This document shows, piece after piece, positions 36,114 through 44,974 of a stretch of DNA of 64,000 nt. The position numbers were made by a program, and so were the translations under genes. Source of the DNA: an uncultured Eubacterium sp. Its GTDB lineage: Bacteria; Bacillota; Clostridia; Lachnospirales; Lachnospiraceae. The notes under the pieces were generated by a model. The model was not told the DNA's origin and searched no databases. It worked only from the letters and a program-made list of their open reading frames with translations. Within the stretch, counting starts at the first letter, position 1. The number at the start of each line of letters is the position of its first letter. The DNA lies in contig CAMWXD010000011.1 in assembly GCA_947178105.1 (NCBI GenBank), positions 21,169 through 85,168 of the forward strand. The letters are read 5' to 3'.

Positions 36114-36347
36114 TCACTCATGCCTGTAAAGAAACGGCTCAATTTTCTCGATAAGCACCGCATCCTTAGAAGAATAACATAAAGATAGCGGCTCCGAAAG
36201 ATCTAACGCAAATACTCCAAGTATGGATTTTGCATTTACAACCTTCTGCCCAGATTCCAAGTCGAAATGTGCTTCAAATTGTTCAATAATGTTTACAAAC
36301 TGCTCGATCTGCTTCACATTGTTGAACTTGACATTCACCTGCTGCAT
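36114..36347 (-). CDS. HPr-like protein lacking the phosphorylatable His15
   Basis: A 77-residue HPr-fold protein. The segment VNAKSILGVFALDLSEPL aligns with the regulatory Ser46 region of HPr (VNAKSILGIMSL), but the N-terminal active-site loop (LHARPA in true HPr) is absent; this region reads VKQIEQFVNIIEQFE. It therefore cannot be a PTS phosphocarrier, and resembles the Bacillus Crh situation in which only serine phosphorylation remains. GGAGGGTTTTTC precedes the ATG. Encoded about 125 bases upstream of the LacI-type regulator on the same strand. Confidence 0.82.
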   Translation of the reverse strand: MQQVNVKFNNVKQIEQFVNIIEQFEAHFDLESGQKVVNAKSILGVFALDLSEPLSLCYSSKDAVLIEKIEPFLYRHE

Positions 36348-36480
36348 GAAAAACCCTCCTTTATATATTTGTTATCGATTTCACTTTTCGAAAACATCAT
36401 ACACTCCGAATGCTTATTTGTAAATTGGCATTTCCTACTAATTTTTCATGCACTTTTTGTAGATAATGATGAAATCCATT

Positions 36481-37977
36481 TCACTTTCGTCCCATCAGGC
36501 CTATCAGCTCCTCATCCTCTTTTGCATCTCCTGCCGCAAAGATCTCATGCACCCCGATTCCCAGCCAGCCGCAGATCCTCCTAGCTCCCGCCGCTTTCCC
36601 TGCTTCCGCCGCGACAACCTGCATACAATGCCCTTCAACAAGAAAACGCACCCGATTTCGAAGCCTGTCCGGCAGGAGCCCTGCCGCCTGTGCCGCCTCC
36701 TGCGCACTCCATGGCATATGCCGCGCTTTTAGCAGCGTAATTTTATAGCACCTCCCGCCGTTTTCCCGATACACGAGCATACGTGCATGGTACTTGTGCA
36801 GCAAAGGCTTGAAATGCCCAGCCATCTCTTTCTCTTCATCCAGGCTATGAAAAAACTCTCTTCTCTGCAAACCCTGGCCGCCGCAGAAAAGCACCTGCGC
36901 GCCAGCCGCAAAAACACCCCCGGAAAACAAATGCCAGATCGTGCCGCACCTCTTCTTTGCGTCCGCATACGGAAGTGTCGTTGCAAAAAAAAGAAGCGTC
37001 CCTTCCCTCTCTGCCAGCACCTCCAATGCTTTTTTTACTTCCCCGGATACCTCTCTTTGTTTGGCTGTAAGTCCATTCCTGCCGTAAGAAGGCAGCAGCG
37101 TCCCCTCAATATCCAAAAAAACGGCTTTTGGCCGCCTTGGTATTCGAAACAGCGGAAAAGACCCAAACAACATCTGATTTACCAGACGGCTCCTTCCGCC
37201 GTAAGCCAGATAGCAGGAGCACCGCTTCCTGCGGCACGGCAGTGGCAGCGCCTTAGGTGAAAACGGCTCAGCTTTTTTTGCCGGGCTAAGATTGCAGAGC
37301 CGCACCCTTCCATCCCCTTCTGCAAACAGCCTTCCTCTGCACTGTGCTGCATCTGCCGGATGCGGCTGCAATTCCCGGTAAAAATACGGGTCAATTTCGC
37401 AAAACAGCCGTATCTCTTCTTTTGTATAAACGCGCCCTAACCCATCCATACGATTGACCCACAAATAAATATCTTTTGGAAGCGCCATGCGAAGCTGCCG
37501 CAACAAACCTGCATGTTTCGGCACGCCCACAGCTCCGGCACACAGCGTAACCCCTGCCTGCATAAGCTGACTGCATGTATTGGCAAACTCCGTTACGGTT
37601 GTCATTTCAGGATGAAAGGTTGCCCAAAGGCGCAGCTTGTTTATCTTTCCATTGTTTTTTACAAATAGTTCCAGTGATTTTTCAAGCGAAAAGCTTAAGT
37701 TTGTCTGTGCGCCTGCTGCCTGCGTCCAAGAAAGCGCGCTGATACGCGCCAGCCCTTCCCAATACCATGGATGCACCAGCGCTTCACCATAAGGCGTCAC
37801 CATCACGCCGCAGATCTCCAGCTCCTGCGCCCGCTCTATATACTGATCCACAAAAGAAAACCACTGCTCCCTGTCCTTTGCAAGCTCGTTTCTGGCTGCG
37901 CCATGCTTGGAAAAAGGACAGTATGAGCAGCGGTAATTACAGCTTTTCAGACTGCCTCTGTATAAGGCAATATCCAT
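36481..37977 (-). CDS. STM4011-family radical SAM protein fused to a HAD-type hydrolase
   Basis: A 498-residue fusion. Residues 1 to about 275 match the STM4011 radical SAM family: CNYRCSYCPFSK (Cys 13, 17, 20), VTPYGEALVHPWYW, LWATFHPEM, LPKDIYLWVN, and C-terminal auxiliary cysteines (213, 228, 248, 253, 255; CRRKRCSCYLAYGG) that may hold a second Fe-S cluster. From about 282 a HAD hydrolase follows: AVFLDIEGTLLP, with Glu in place of the usual second Asp, and IFAAGDAKEDEEL near the end. I know of no STM4011 with this partner as standard. Last gene of the STM4012-STM4011 pair; GAGGAGACCGCAT precedes the ATG. Substrate and reaction unknown. Confidence 0.9.
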   Translation of the reverse strand: MDIALYRGSLKSCNYRCSYCPFSKHGAARNELAKDREQWFSFVDQYIERAQELEICGVMVTPYGEALVHPWYWEGLARISALSWTQAAGAQTNLSFSLEKSLELFVKNNGKINKLRLWATFHPEMTTVTEFANTCSQLMQAGVTLCAGAVGVPKHAGLLRQLRMALPKDIYLWVNRMDGLGRVYTKEEIRLFCEIDPYFYRELQPHPADAAQCRGRLFAEGDGRVRLCNLSPAKKAEPFSPKALPLPCRRKRCSCYLAYGGRSRLVNQMLFGSFPLFRIPRRPKAVFLDIEGTLLPSYGRNGLTAKQREVSGEVKKALEVLAEREGTLLFFATTLPYADAKKRCGTIWHLFSGGVFAAGAQVLFCGGQGLQRREFFHSLDEEKEMAGHFKPLLHKYHARMLVYRENGGRCYKITLLKARHMPWSAQEAAQAAGLLPDRLRNRVRFLVEGHCMQVVAAEAGKAAGARRICGWLGIGVHEIFAAGDAKEDEELIGLMGRK

Positions 37978-38010
37978 ATGCGGTCTCCTCTCATATGATC
38001 CATATGCTGT

Positions 38011-39300
38011 TTACTCCCATGCTTCCATTGCGGCAAGTACTTGCGGAGAAATCAGCATCGGCCCCAGATAATCAGATAATCCCAGCCCTTCCTGCGTCAG
38101 CGCAAGGAAGGTATCGCCGCCTTCTTGTACCTTTTGCTCAACAAATCCTCTGTCCAGCCATGTTTGAAGAACCGGAAAATCCTCCACTGCCCCGCTCCCA
38201 AATGCTTCCTGGTACCTTTCCAAAGAAAGCCCTGGCATAATCAAAAGATGGCGGATCACATAGCGCCGCTTCATCTCTTCTTCGGAAAGCAGGAAGCCAT
38301 GCGTGATCTTGGTATAATCCTGCGTCTGTTCATATTCTTCCAGCCTTGCCAGGCATTGTGCCTGCTGCGTTGCATAAGGGCTGCTAAAATGCAGGTTTCC
38401 AAGATAGCTCCTCCCGCCGCAGCCTAACGCAAGCAGCGTGCCAAACCCGCACTCGCTGTAAGCACGCTTCTGTGGGCTGCGCACAAACCTGCGCATGGAA
38501 TCCTGGCGATAGCCTGCATCCTTTAAAAAAGCGCTCGCCTGCTGATACTGTAAATAAGCCCCGCTTTGATCCCAAACGTCACCGCGCTGCTTTAGCCAGG
38601 CGCCGCGGTTGATATATAGCGGATACAAAAAGATCTCATCCGGCTCAAACGTAAGCGCTTCCTGCAGCGATGCCAGCAGGCTTTCCACCGTCTGCCCCGG
38701 AATCCCGTATATAAAATCAACATTGACACAGGCAAACTCCGCCTCCTTTAATAAATGCAGCGCTTTGCGTGCCTGTTTTGCCTGATGCTGCCGTCCGAGC
38801 GAGCGCAGCTCACTGTCGTGAAAGCTCTGGATCCCCATGCTTACCCTGGTAACGCCTGCCTGTTTTAAAACGCCCAGCTTTGGCGCATCCGTCTGGTTCG
38901 GCGCTGTCTCGATCACAACCTCGCGCTGCCTGGAATACCGGAAATGCCGTTCCAGCATCCCAAACATCTGCTCCAACTGGTTTACTGCCAGACATAAAGG
39001 CGTCCCGCCGCCAATGGCAAGTTCGCCAAACTCTGCCTGCACTGTCTCAAGCAGCCCTTCATACTGCATACACTGGCGCTTTACCGCATCCAGATATCGT
39101 GCGGCGTCCACTTCTCCCTGCCCTGTCACCGAAAACAGATTGCAGTACCCGCATTTCGCCTGGCAAAACGGGATATGCAGGTACAGCCCGTTGCCGCTGC
39201 CTTTCAAAAAATGGATATAGTGCTCCAGCGAGATCCCCTGCAAAGGCCGGTAAGCCGTTTTATGCGGGTAACTATACATATACTGCACATATGGATTCAT
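38011..39300 (-). CDS. STM4012-family radical SAM protein
   Basis: A 429-residue HemW-like radical SAM protein. The N terminus [17 protein letters not shown] is the family's hallmark; the SAM cluster motif is [11 protein letters not shown] (Cys 46, 50, 53), followed by [43 protein letters not shown] and a C-terminal winged-helix region ending [15 protein letters not shown]. This matches STM4012 rather than coproporphyrinogen dehydrogenase. I start at MNPYVQ (AGGGAAG upstream), whose ATG overlaps the chemoreceptor stop (ATGA). STM4011 and STM4013 homologues are in the same locus. The joint reaction is undescribed to my knowledge. Confidence 0.92.
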   Translation of the reverse strand: MNPYVQYMYSYPHKTAYRPLQGISLEHYIHFLKGSGNGLYLHIPFCQAKCGYCNLFSVTGQGEVDAARYLDAVKRQCMQYEGLLETVQAEFGELAIGGGTPLCLAVNQLEQMFGMLERHFRYSRQREVVIETAPNQTDAPKLGVLKQAGVTRVSMGIQSFHDSELRSLGRQHQAKQARKALHLLKEAEFACVNVDFIYGIPGQTVESLLASLQEALTFEPDEIFLYPLYINRGAWLKQRGDVWDQSGAYLQYQQASAFLKDAGYRQDSMRRFVRSPQKRAYSECGFGTLLALGCGGRSYLGNLHFSSPYATQQAQCLARLEEYEQTQDYTKITHGFLLSEEEMKRRYVIRHLLIMPGLSLERYQEAFGSGAVEDFPVLQTWLDRGFVEQKVQEGGDTFLALTQEGLGLSDYLGPMLISPQVLAAMEAWE

Positions 39301-41117
39301 AGCCGAAACTTCCCTGCTTCTGCATTCTGCCGATGGCTCAGCTCTACCAAGTCCTGCGTATCCTCGTTGCATTCGCTGATCGTCTGGGACAGGATCGTCA
39401 TGCTTGCACTCGTTTCCTCGGTAGACGCTGCGTTTTCCTCTACCACGCTGGCAAGGTTATTAACCGAATCGGTCACGATTTCCTTTAGCGAATTTAAAAC
39501 CTCTGTCTGGCTGCCGATTTCCTGTGTCACCTCTTCTACAAGCGCCACCTCCTGGCTCAGGCAACGGAATGCTTCTCTCGTCTCATCTAGGCACTGCTGC
39601 TGCTTTTGCACATTGCCTGTTACTTCCTGCATCTTTTTTACAGATACTTCGACATTTTCGATCAGTTCCTTGACGATCTCTTCGATCTCCTGTGCATTGC
39701 CAGAGGATTCTTCTGAAAGGCTGCGGATCTCTTCCGCCACAACGGCAAACCCCCTGCCTGCCTCTCCGGCTCTTGCAGCCTCAATGCTGGCGTTGAGGGA
39801 AAGCAGGTTTGTCTGCGCCGCCAGCCCCTTGATGATCTCTACCGCCTTGTTGATATTGGCAGCAGAATCGTTGTTTTTATTCGTCTGATGCGATACTGTG
39901 TCGATCGTATCGATCGTCACCCTCGTGATCTGATCCAGCTCCTCAATGCTGCCGGAAGCCGCCTTTGTATGCTGGATCATGGAGCTTACGGTTCCCTCCA
40001 GCTTATTTACGCCGTTCTTTTCGACTTCAATCACGCCGCCCAGCTCTTTGATCTTGTCATTCACAATCTCCGTCTCATTCGCCTGGCTCGTAGCCCCCTG
40101 CGCCAGATCGTCGATTGCCTGGTTCGTATTCTGGATGCTCTCGGAAATATGCCCGAATTTCTCACTGAACTTTTCACTGCTTTCATTCAACGCTTTCCCG
40201 GTATGTACGACACTGCCGAGCATACTTGCCAGAGACTGGCGTACATTGTCCAGTGAACGCGCCATTTCCCCGATCTCATCCGCCCGCCGCAGCAATCTTG
40301 GGCTGACCGCAAAGCTCAAATCCCCGGAAGCCGCCTGCCGCAGGTTGCCTTCGACCATCTTGATGCCCCTGGTAATCCGAAGGCCGCCTATCGTCGAAAT
40401 AATCATAGCCAATACAAGCATCAAAACCGCTGAAACACCATAGATCATAAGCATCCCGGAAAATTCGTCCTCAATGCGTACCTTCATGCTGTCAATCTTG
40501 GCATTCATATCATCCACATAATTTCCCGTAGCGACTGCCCATCCCCACGGCTCAAACATCTGCGCATAAGCGATCTTTGGCGCAACCGTCACGCCGTCGG
40601 ATTTGGTAAAAGAAAATTCCAGATAATCCCCGCCGGATTCTGCCGCAGATACAACGCTCTGCGTCACCTTCACACCGTTTTGGTCGGTCAGCTCACTCCT
40701 GTTTGTCCCTTCCTGTTCCGTCAGGATCGGATGCATGACGAGCATACAATCCTTTCCGTCAATCCAGATATACCCAGACGCATCATCCCGGTAACGCATC
40801 GTACGAACCGCTTCCGCCGCCAGATTTTGCGCATCCTCTGCGGACAGCTCGCCGTTCTGGCTCATGTCATAATACCTCTGAATCACAGCCAGCGCCCCCT
40901 GTACCTGTGATTTGATCTCCATTTTATAGCCGTCTGTCATAGATTCCTCATATAATTCCACAGACTCATTCATCGACTGCCTCAGATAATGTACGCCCAA
41001 AACTGCCAGCCCGACCGTCGGAATGGAAATCATAATAAATATAATCGAAATCAGCATCGCCGTAAGACTTTTGAATCCTTTCGTCCCCTGCGCTTTCGCC
41101 CTATTTTTCTCATCCAT
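39297..41117 (-). CDS. Cache-domain methyl-accepting chemotaxis protein, coupled to STM4012
   Basis: A 606-residue chemoreceptor. Transmembrane helix near 15-38; extracellular single Cache domain ([20 protein letters not shown], then [12 protein letters not shown]); second helix near 225-250 ([18 protein letters not shown]); HAMP; and a long cytoplasmic hairpin with [22 protein letters not shown]. Such sCache_2-type sensors bind small carboxylates or similar ligands. I start at MDEKNRA with GAGGAGGAGTTTG upstream. It interrupts the STM4013-STM4012 gene order but its stop overlaps the STM4012 start, so it is co-translated with the radical SAM genes from its own promoter. Confidence 0.94.
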   Translation of the reverse strand: MDEKNRAKAQGTKGFKSLTAMLISIIFIMISIPTVGLAVLGVHYLRQSMNESVELYEESMTDGYKMEIKSQVQGALAVIQRYYDMSQNGELSAEDAQNLAAEAVRTMRYRDDASGYIWIDGKDCMLVMHPILTEQEGTNRSELTDQNGVKVTQSVVSAAESGGDYLEFSFTKSDGVTVAPKIAYAQMFEPWGWAVATGNYVDDMNAKIDSMKVRIEDEFSGMLMIYGVSAVLMLVLAMIISTIGGLRITRGIKMVEGNLRQAASGDLSFAVSPRLLRRADEIGEMARSLDNVRQSLASMLGSVVHTGKALNESSEKFSEKFGHISESIQNTNQAIDDLAQGATSQANETEIVNDKIKELGGVIEVEKNGVNKLEGTVSSMIQHTKAASGSIEELDQITRVTIDTIDTVSHQTNKNNDSAANINKAVEIIKGLAAQTNLLSLNASIEAARAGEAGRGFAVVAEEIRSLSEESSGNAQEIEEIVKELIENVEVSVKKMQEVTGNVQKQQQCLDETREAFRCLSQEVALVEEVTQEIGSQTEVLNSLKEIVTDSVNNLASVVEENAASTEETSASMTILSQTISECNEDTQDLVELSHRQNAEAGKFRL

Positions 41118-41159
41118 CGAACAAACTCCTCCTCTTTGCTTTTTTCTGTCGACAATTTC

Positions 41160-41187
41160 ATTATACATGATTTCGACTCAAAGTCAA
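41160..41187 (-). promoter_or_regulatory. Promoter upstream of the Cache chemoreceptor gene
   Basis: On the minus strand TTGACT (41182-41187), 16 bases, TATAAT (41160-41165), about 40 bases upstream of the ATG. It would drive the chemoreceptor together with the STM4012 and STM4011 genes. Confidence 0.78.
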
Positions 41188-41256
41188 GGAACAGAGGAAA
41201 AAGAGTTGGCATTTTCAACAATTTTTATCTCATTTTTGCAATTATATTATGCAATT

Positions 41257-42075
41257 TCACGTTCCATTCTGCAAAAAAAAGTGTTTATATGGGACAATAT
41301 CCACCATCGGATGGCTGATGCCATGATACAGGCAGCCGTCCTCCCCATAACAGGTGCCATGGTCTGAGCAGCAGATTACAAACGCATCTTTCCGCAGGCT
41401 CTTCCACGCATCAAACAGGCGCCCAAGCTGCCCGTCTGCATAGCAAAGCGCTGCTGCATGCGACGCAAGGCTGTCCCTGGACGCCCCCTCGATATAATAA
41501 TAATTTGGATAGTGGATCGCGTCCACATTGACATACAAAAAAATCCTCCGCTCCTTTGGCGCTGCTTCTAATTTCCGCAATAGAAAGTCCACCTGGTTTT
41601 TGGTGCTCTCTTTTACCAGGCATCCAAACGATGGATGCCAGTAGCTTTTTTGAAAATACCCCGGAAAAACCCTGCCAAGATCTGAGCGTTTGTCAAAAAA
41701 AGACACTCCGCCGACACACCACGTATCGTATCCGTCCTGTGCAAGCCCCTCCATAATCGTACTTCCGGAAAATGCATACGCCCCCGCCGGAACCTTCCTG
41801 CGCAGCCCAATCGCCGTCGGGTAAAACAGCATCTCCCGCTGCGCCTGGCATTTCGTGTCATACCTGCACGGCAAAAACCCTGCAAACATCGCGTGATGGG
41901 AAGGATACGTAAAATTGCCCGGCGCCTGGCACTTCACCCACCTGCCATAACGGTTTAATACCGGCGTCAAACCCGCCGCCTCTTGCTGGACTGCCACATC
42001 ATAACGCAGCGTATCCAGGCAGATAAACAGAATATCCAGCGTCCCAACGACCTTGTTCATATCGATTTCACACAC
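41257..42075 (-). CDS. STM4013-family hydrolase (alkaline phosphatase/sulfatase superfamily)
   Basis: A 272-residue protein matching STM4013/SEN3800 hydrolases: DILFICLDTLRYDVA with the metal-binding aspartate (residue about 21), the catalytic-nucleophile region PGNFTYPSHHAMFAGFLP, VGGVSFFDKRSDLGRV, IFLYVNVDAIHYPN, and SDHGTCYGEDGCLYHG. It belongs to the phosphatase/sulfatase fold, expected to hydrolyse a phosphate, phosphonate or sulfate ester. Start appears to be GTG with GAGGATCG upstream, placed in the stop region of the DUF4253 gene; an internal ATG (MNKVV) is an alternative. The co-occurring radical SAM partners suggest a shared substrate, not identified. Confidence 0.9.
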   Translation of the reverse strand: MCEIDMNKVVGTLDILFICLDTLRYDVAVQQEAAGLTPVLNRYGRWVKCQAPGNFTYPSHHAMFAGFLPCRYDTKCQAQREMLFYPTAIGLRRKVPAGAYAFSGSTIMEGLAQDGYDTWCVGGVSFFDKRSDLGRVFPGYFQKSYWHPSFGCLVKESTKNQVDFLLRKLEAAPKERRIFLYVNVDAIHYPNYYYIEGASRDSLASHAAALCYADGQLGRLFDAWKSLRKDAFVICCSDHGTCYGEDGCLYHGISHPMVDIVPYKHFFLQNGT

Positions 42076-42087
42076 TTTATACGATCC

Positions 42088-42807
42088 TCAATCCCACCAG
42101 AAATACCATACGCTCGACTCCGCAAGCCCTGCCGCCAGCTCCGACACCTTGTACGTCCTCGTCCCCTGGTCGATCCGGTCTGTGCAGAAAGCATAATGCT
42201 CCTTCGCAGCTTCCACCGGGTCTTTTCCGTTTAGTCCGTTCGGCGCGTAAAACTCCATCACATCATGGGTAAAGACTGCCGGGATTGCCCCATATTTCTC
42301 ATACCAGTATTTACAGATCGCAATCATCTCATCCGGCGCCGGGCATTCATTCCATCCGCCCATCGGGACGTAAGCAATGATTTCCCACGGATGCTCTACC
42401 GGGATTTCCAACAGCAGCGTATCTGCTTCCAAAGACCCGTCCGTAAAGGAACAGTAGCCGCAAAACTCCCGCAGCACATCGCCTTCCTTTTCCTCTCCGA
42501 TAAAGTCCGCCAGCTCTTCTTCTCCCATCTCCTGCGTATATTCCCCGAACCGTTCCTTTAACAGCTCTTCCCCGCGATCTTCCCATTCCGCAAGAAGCTT
42601 GTCTTTATCATAGTCTGCCTGGATATCCGAAAACCACGCAAGCGCATATTCATCCAAACAGACCAGCGCCGGATAAAAACCGCCCTCCTGCCCGGCTTTC
42701 AGCGCCTCATGGTACGCCTCCTCCAAAAGCTTTGGGTCTGAGCCCTTTTCAAACACTTTATACCCGCATTGAAAACGCTCTGCGATCTGTTTTATTTGAT
42801 CGTTCAT
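42088..42807 (-). CDS. DUF4253-domain protein
   Basis: A 239-residue cytosolic acidic protein. The C-terminal portion LEIPVEHPWEIIAYVPMGGWNECPAPDE followed by ICKYWYEKYGAIPAVFTHDVMEFYAP matches the DUF4253 core seen across bacteria, of unknown function. Its ATG overlaps the stop of the small membrane-protein gene (ATGA) and the STM4013 gene begins 12 bases after its stop, so all three look co-translated. Four residues of W/F at the very end (VWYFWWD) are unusual. No catalytic motif that I recognise. Confidence 0.82.
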   Translation of the reverse strand: MNDQIKQIAERFQCGYKVFEKGSDPKLLEEAYHEALKAGQEGGFYPALVCLDEYALAWFSDIQADYDKDKLLAEWEDRGEELLKERFGEYTQEMGEEELADFIGEEKEGDVLREFCGYCSFTDGSLEADTLLLEIPVEHPWEIIAYVPMGGWNECPAPDEMIAICKYWYEKYGAIPAVFTHDVMEFYAPNGLNGKDPVEAAKEHYAFCTDRIDQGTRTYKVSELAAGLAESSVWYFWWD

Positions 42808-42989
42808 GATGTAACCGCCTTTCTCTTCCTGTCAAACGCCGATAAAATCAAATCTGTCGCAAAAGCCCCAAGAAAAGAAACCCCTGCCTTTTGCAGGGAA
42901 GCCTTCTTTCCCAGTACGCATGTCGCCAGTGTCATCCCAAAGGCGATGGATGTTCCCGCTATCATTGCGTTTCGTAAATCATGATTCAT
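42804..42989 (-). CDS. Small membrane protein of unknown function
   Basis: A 61-residue protein with two likely membrane helices, MIAGTSIAFGMTLATCVLG and AGVSFLGAFATDLILSAF, and a basic C terminus RKRKAVTS. AAGGAAAGGG precedes its ATG, which directly follows the stop of the upstream gene; its stop overlaps the DUF4253 start (ATGA). Positions in the operon and the clear ribosome binding site support it as real despite its size. I do not recognise the family. Confidence 0.7.
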   Translation of the reverse strand: MNHDLRNAMIAGTSIAFGMTLATCVLGKKASLQKAGVSFLGAFATDLILSAFDRKRKAVTS

Positions 42990-43934
42990 TTATATCATCC
43001 CTTTCCTTTTTTGTTGTAATTCCCAAGCGTGAAGCCTTGCAGCATTGGCTGCAACTTCAGCCTTGAACTTCTTTTGGAACTCCTCGGCTGTGTAAAACTC
43101 ATTTCCCGGCTTGTTCAGATACTTTGCCCACTGCATCTTTTCCCTGTCTACATGCAAAGAACCATCTACGGTAACCAAATAATCCGGCACCCCCTGGTTC
43201 GTCCCTTTCATAAATTCCAAAAAGCCTTCCGTATCGAGCCTGCCCTCCAAAAAATCCGTCCAGAAATTCTTATGTGCCGCAAACCGCAGATTCCAGTCAG
43301 AAGGGAACTTGCCAATCAGCTCCATTACCCTGTCATACTGCCCGTCATCATCAAACGTAACAGACCATTCGTAGCCGTCCGCCTGCCCCATCTTACGGCA
43401 GAAAATCCCGTCCTTCGTGTACCAGGTAAGATACCGCGTATCCTCCTGCCCCGCATTCTCAGCCGGATACACACACGAGGTCGACTCAGCAACAAGCAGG
43501 CTGCTTTCAACTGCTCCTGCCAGAAGTTCTTTTTTCAGCCGCTCTGCTTCCTTTTTTTCCTGTTCCTCGCGCATCAGCTCCCGGATCGCATCCTGAATGG
43601 CGTCAAATTCTTCCAGAAATTTATTCCATTCTTTTTCTGTGAAGGAAATCGCGCCGATCTGAAAGCTTGGCTCGGTATCCCCGCTTTTGACTTTGACATA
43701 GATTTCGTTAATCTTATCCTGGAAAAACTCGTGATAGTCAAAAACAGCCTTTTCCTCTGCTTCTGTATCCGAAGCTTCCTCTTCCTGTTTTTGCGCCTGC
43801 GCCTGCTTCCTCACAGCTCCCAGCTTCTCCCAAAACAATGTTTCGACGCCAAACGCTCCTGCCTGTGCAGCTTTTTGCGCCGGCACTGGATATCCCATGC
43901 TGCCCGGCACGCTGCTAACTGTTCCCAATGCCAT
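42990..43934 (-). CDS. Unrecognised cytosolic protein, first gene of the STM4013 run
   Basis: A 314-residue protein with no signal or membrane segment. The N terminus (MALGTVSSVPGSMGYPVPAQKAAQAG) is Ala/Gly/Pro-rich; a charged coiled-coil-like stretch follows (EEEASDTEAEEKAV, later REEQEKKEAERLKKEL); the C-terminal half holds aromatic segments such as YLTWYTKDGIFCRKMG and FPSDWNLRFAAHKNFWTDFLEG. AAAGGAGTATGT precedes the ATG I choose; the track start adds 38 residues. No family recognised. It ends right where the 61-residue gene starts, so it likely belongs to the same operon. Confidence 0.65.
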   Translation of the reverse strand: MALGTVSSVPGSMGYPVPAQKAAQAGAFGVETLFWEKLGAVRKQAQAQKQEEEASDTEAEEKAVFDYHEFFQDKINEIYVKVKSGDTEPSFQIGAISFTEKEWNKFLEEFDAIQDAIRELMREEQEKKEAERLKKELLAGAVESSLLVAESTSCVYPAENAGQEDTRYLTWYTKDGIFCRKMGQADGYEWSVTFDDDGQYDRVMELIGKFPSDWNLRFAAHKNFWTDFLEGRLDTEGFLEFMKGTNQGVPDYLVTVDGSLHVDREKMQWAKYLNKPGNEFYTAEEFQKKFKAEVAANAARLHAWELQQKRKGMI

Positions 43935-43995
43935 ACATACTCCTTTCCGCAGCCCTTCTGTCAATTCAGGCTGCCCACTCTCCTGAAAGGTCCGA

Positions 43996-44033
43996 GTGGT
44001 ACTTTTTGTAAACCTACAAAAAAAGTATACCAC
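43996..44033. promoter_or_regulatory. Hairpin and extended -10 upstream of the unrecognised protein gene
   Basis: GTGGTA-CTTTTTGTA pairs imperfectly with TACAAAAA-AGTATACCAC. On the minus strand this region includes TGGTATACT, an extended -10 (44024-44032). The hairpin would then sit at the start of the transcript or act as an operator. Confidence 0.5.
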
Positions 44034-44102
44034 ATCCGATACCAGCATTCCAGATCCAGTTACAAAATAACCGCACTCGCCAACGTCTATTCATTACATT
44101 TG

Positions 44103-44906
44103 TCACAAAAACATGCCGCTGTGAATCTCCACCAGCTTGTCTCCCATAACTGGCGCCATCAGCGCAAGCGCTTTGTCCCCGGTACAGTGCCCGGTATAAA
44201 ATACCGTATCCATGCCGCTAAGCTGCCTTGCCGTCTCAAGGACAACATCCGCTTCCTCTTTTGTATAGTCCCCCTTTTTCATCATATGAAACCCGCTGAT
44301 AACAGCCGCAGGATCTTTCTGGTACAGCTTTTGGTACTTGCTTAAAATATTTAAAATCCCATTGTGCGCACAGCCGGAAACCAGCGTATGCTCCTGCCCC
44401 TGTGTAATGACAAGGCACTGTTCATGTGCAAACGTGTCCTGGATATTTTTCCCATCAACCCTTTTCGACAGCAGCAGATTACTTTTTGCAAAATACTTCC
44501 TGCCTGTGATATTGGAAAATAAATAAAGCTCGTCATCAATCCTGTAATCGCCATCCAGCAAACGTACGCCAGACAGCCCTGCAATCCGCTTGTCTATGCC
44601 GATATAGCGCTCGCCATGGTAATAATCCTCACATGCTGAGCGCTGCATATAAATAACCGCATCCGGGTTCCTCTCATGAAATGCCAGAATGCCGCCCGCA
44701 TGGTCATAATGCCCATGGCTTAACACAACCGTATCCACTTTTGCAAGGTCAATCCCAAGCGCATCCGCATTGCTTAAAAACGCATCCGTCGCCCCGGTAT
44801 CGACAAGCAGCCTATGTTTTTTCGTCTCCACATAGACCGACAGCCCATGCTCACAGGCACAGGATGTGCCGCAGCATGTATCCTCCATCAAAATCACGAT
44901 TTTCAT
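44103..44906 (-). CDS. MBL-fold metallohydrolase
   Basis: A 267-residue metallo-beta-lactamase-fold enzyme. Metal motif SHGHYDHAGG (about residues 63-72) and later VSGCAHNGILN and FYTGHCTGDKA. The N terminus begins with TCCGTSCACEHGLSVYVE, typical of the subfamily annotated as dihydropterin ribosyl-aminobenzene phosphate synthase-like, which in most bacteria has no proven function. The ribosome binding site is weak (GGAAGGACAG at a long distance). Encoded 68 bases after upp on the same strand; no functional link evident. Confidence 0.9.
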   Translation of the reverse strand: MKIVILMEDTCCGTSCACEHGLSVYVETKKHRLLVDTGATDAFLSNADALGIDLAKVDTVVLSHGHYDHAGGILAFHERNPDAVIYMQRSACEDYYHGERYIGIDKRIAGLSGVRLLDGDYRIDDELYLFSNITGRKYFAKSNLLLSKRVDGKNIQDTFAHEQCLVITQGQEHTLVSGCAHNGILNILSKYQKLYQKDPAAVISGFHMMKKGDYTKEEADVVLETARQLSGMDTVFYTGHCTGDKALALMAPVMGDKLVEIHSGMFL

Positions 44907-44974
44907 GATAAAGCGTCACTGTCCTTCCCTGATTTTCTGCAAACAATGCTTCCAAAAAGCTACATTGATCCGGC

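Noticed and set aside
38011-39300. Calling the HemW-like protein coproporphyrinogen dehydrogenase or HemW
   Set aside because: Its N- and C-terminal hallmarks and its neighbours match the STM4012 family instead.
43029-44345. A 438-residue plus-strand ORF
   Set aside because: It lies antisense to the unrecognised 314-residue gene and the MBL-fold gene, has no ribosome binding site or family resemblance, and its composition is that of a shadow frame.
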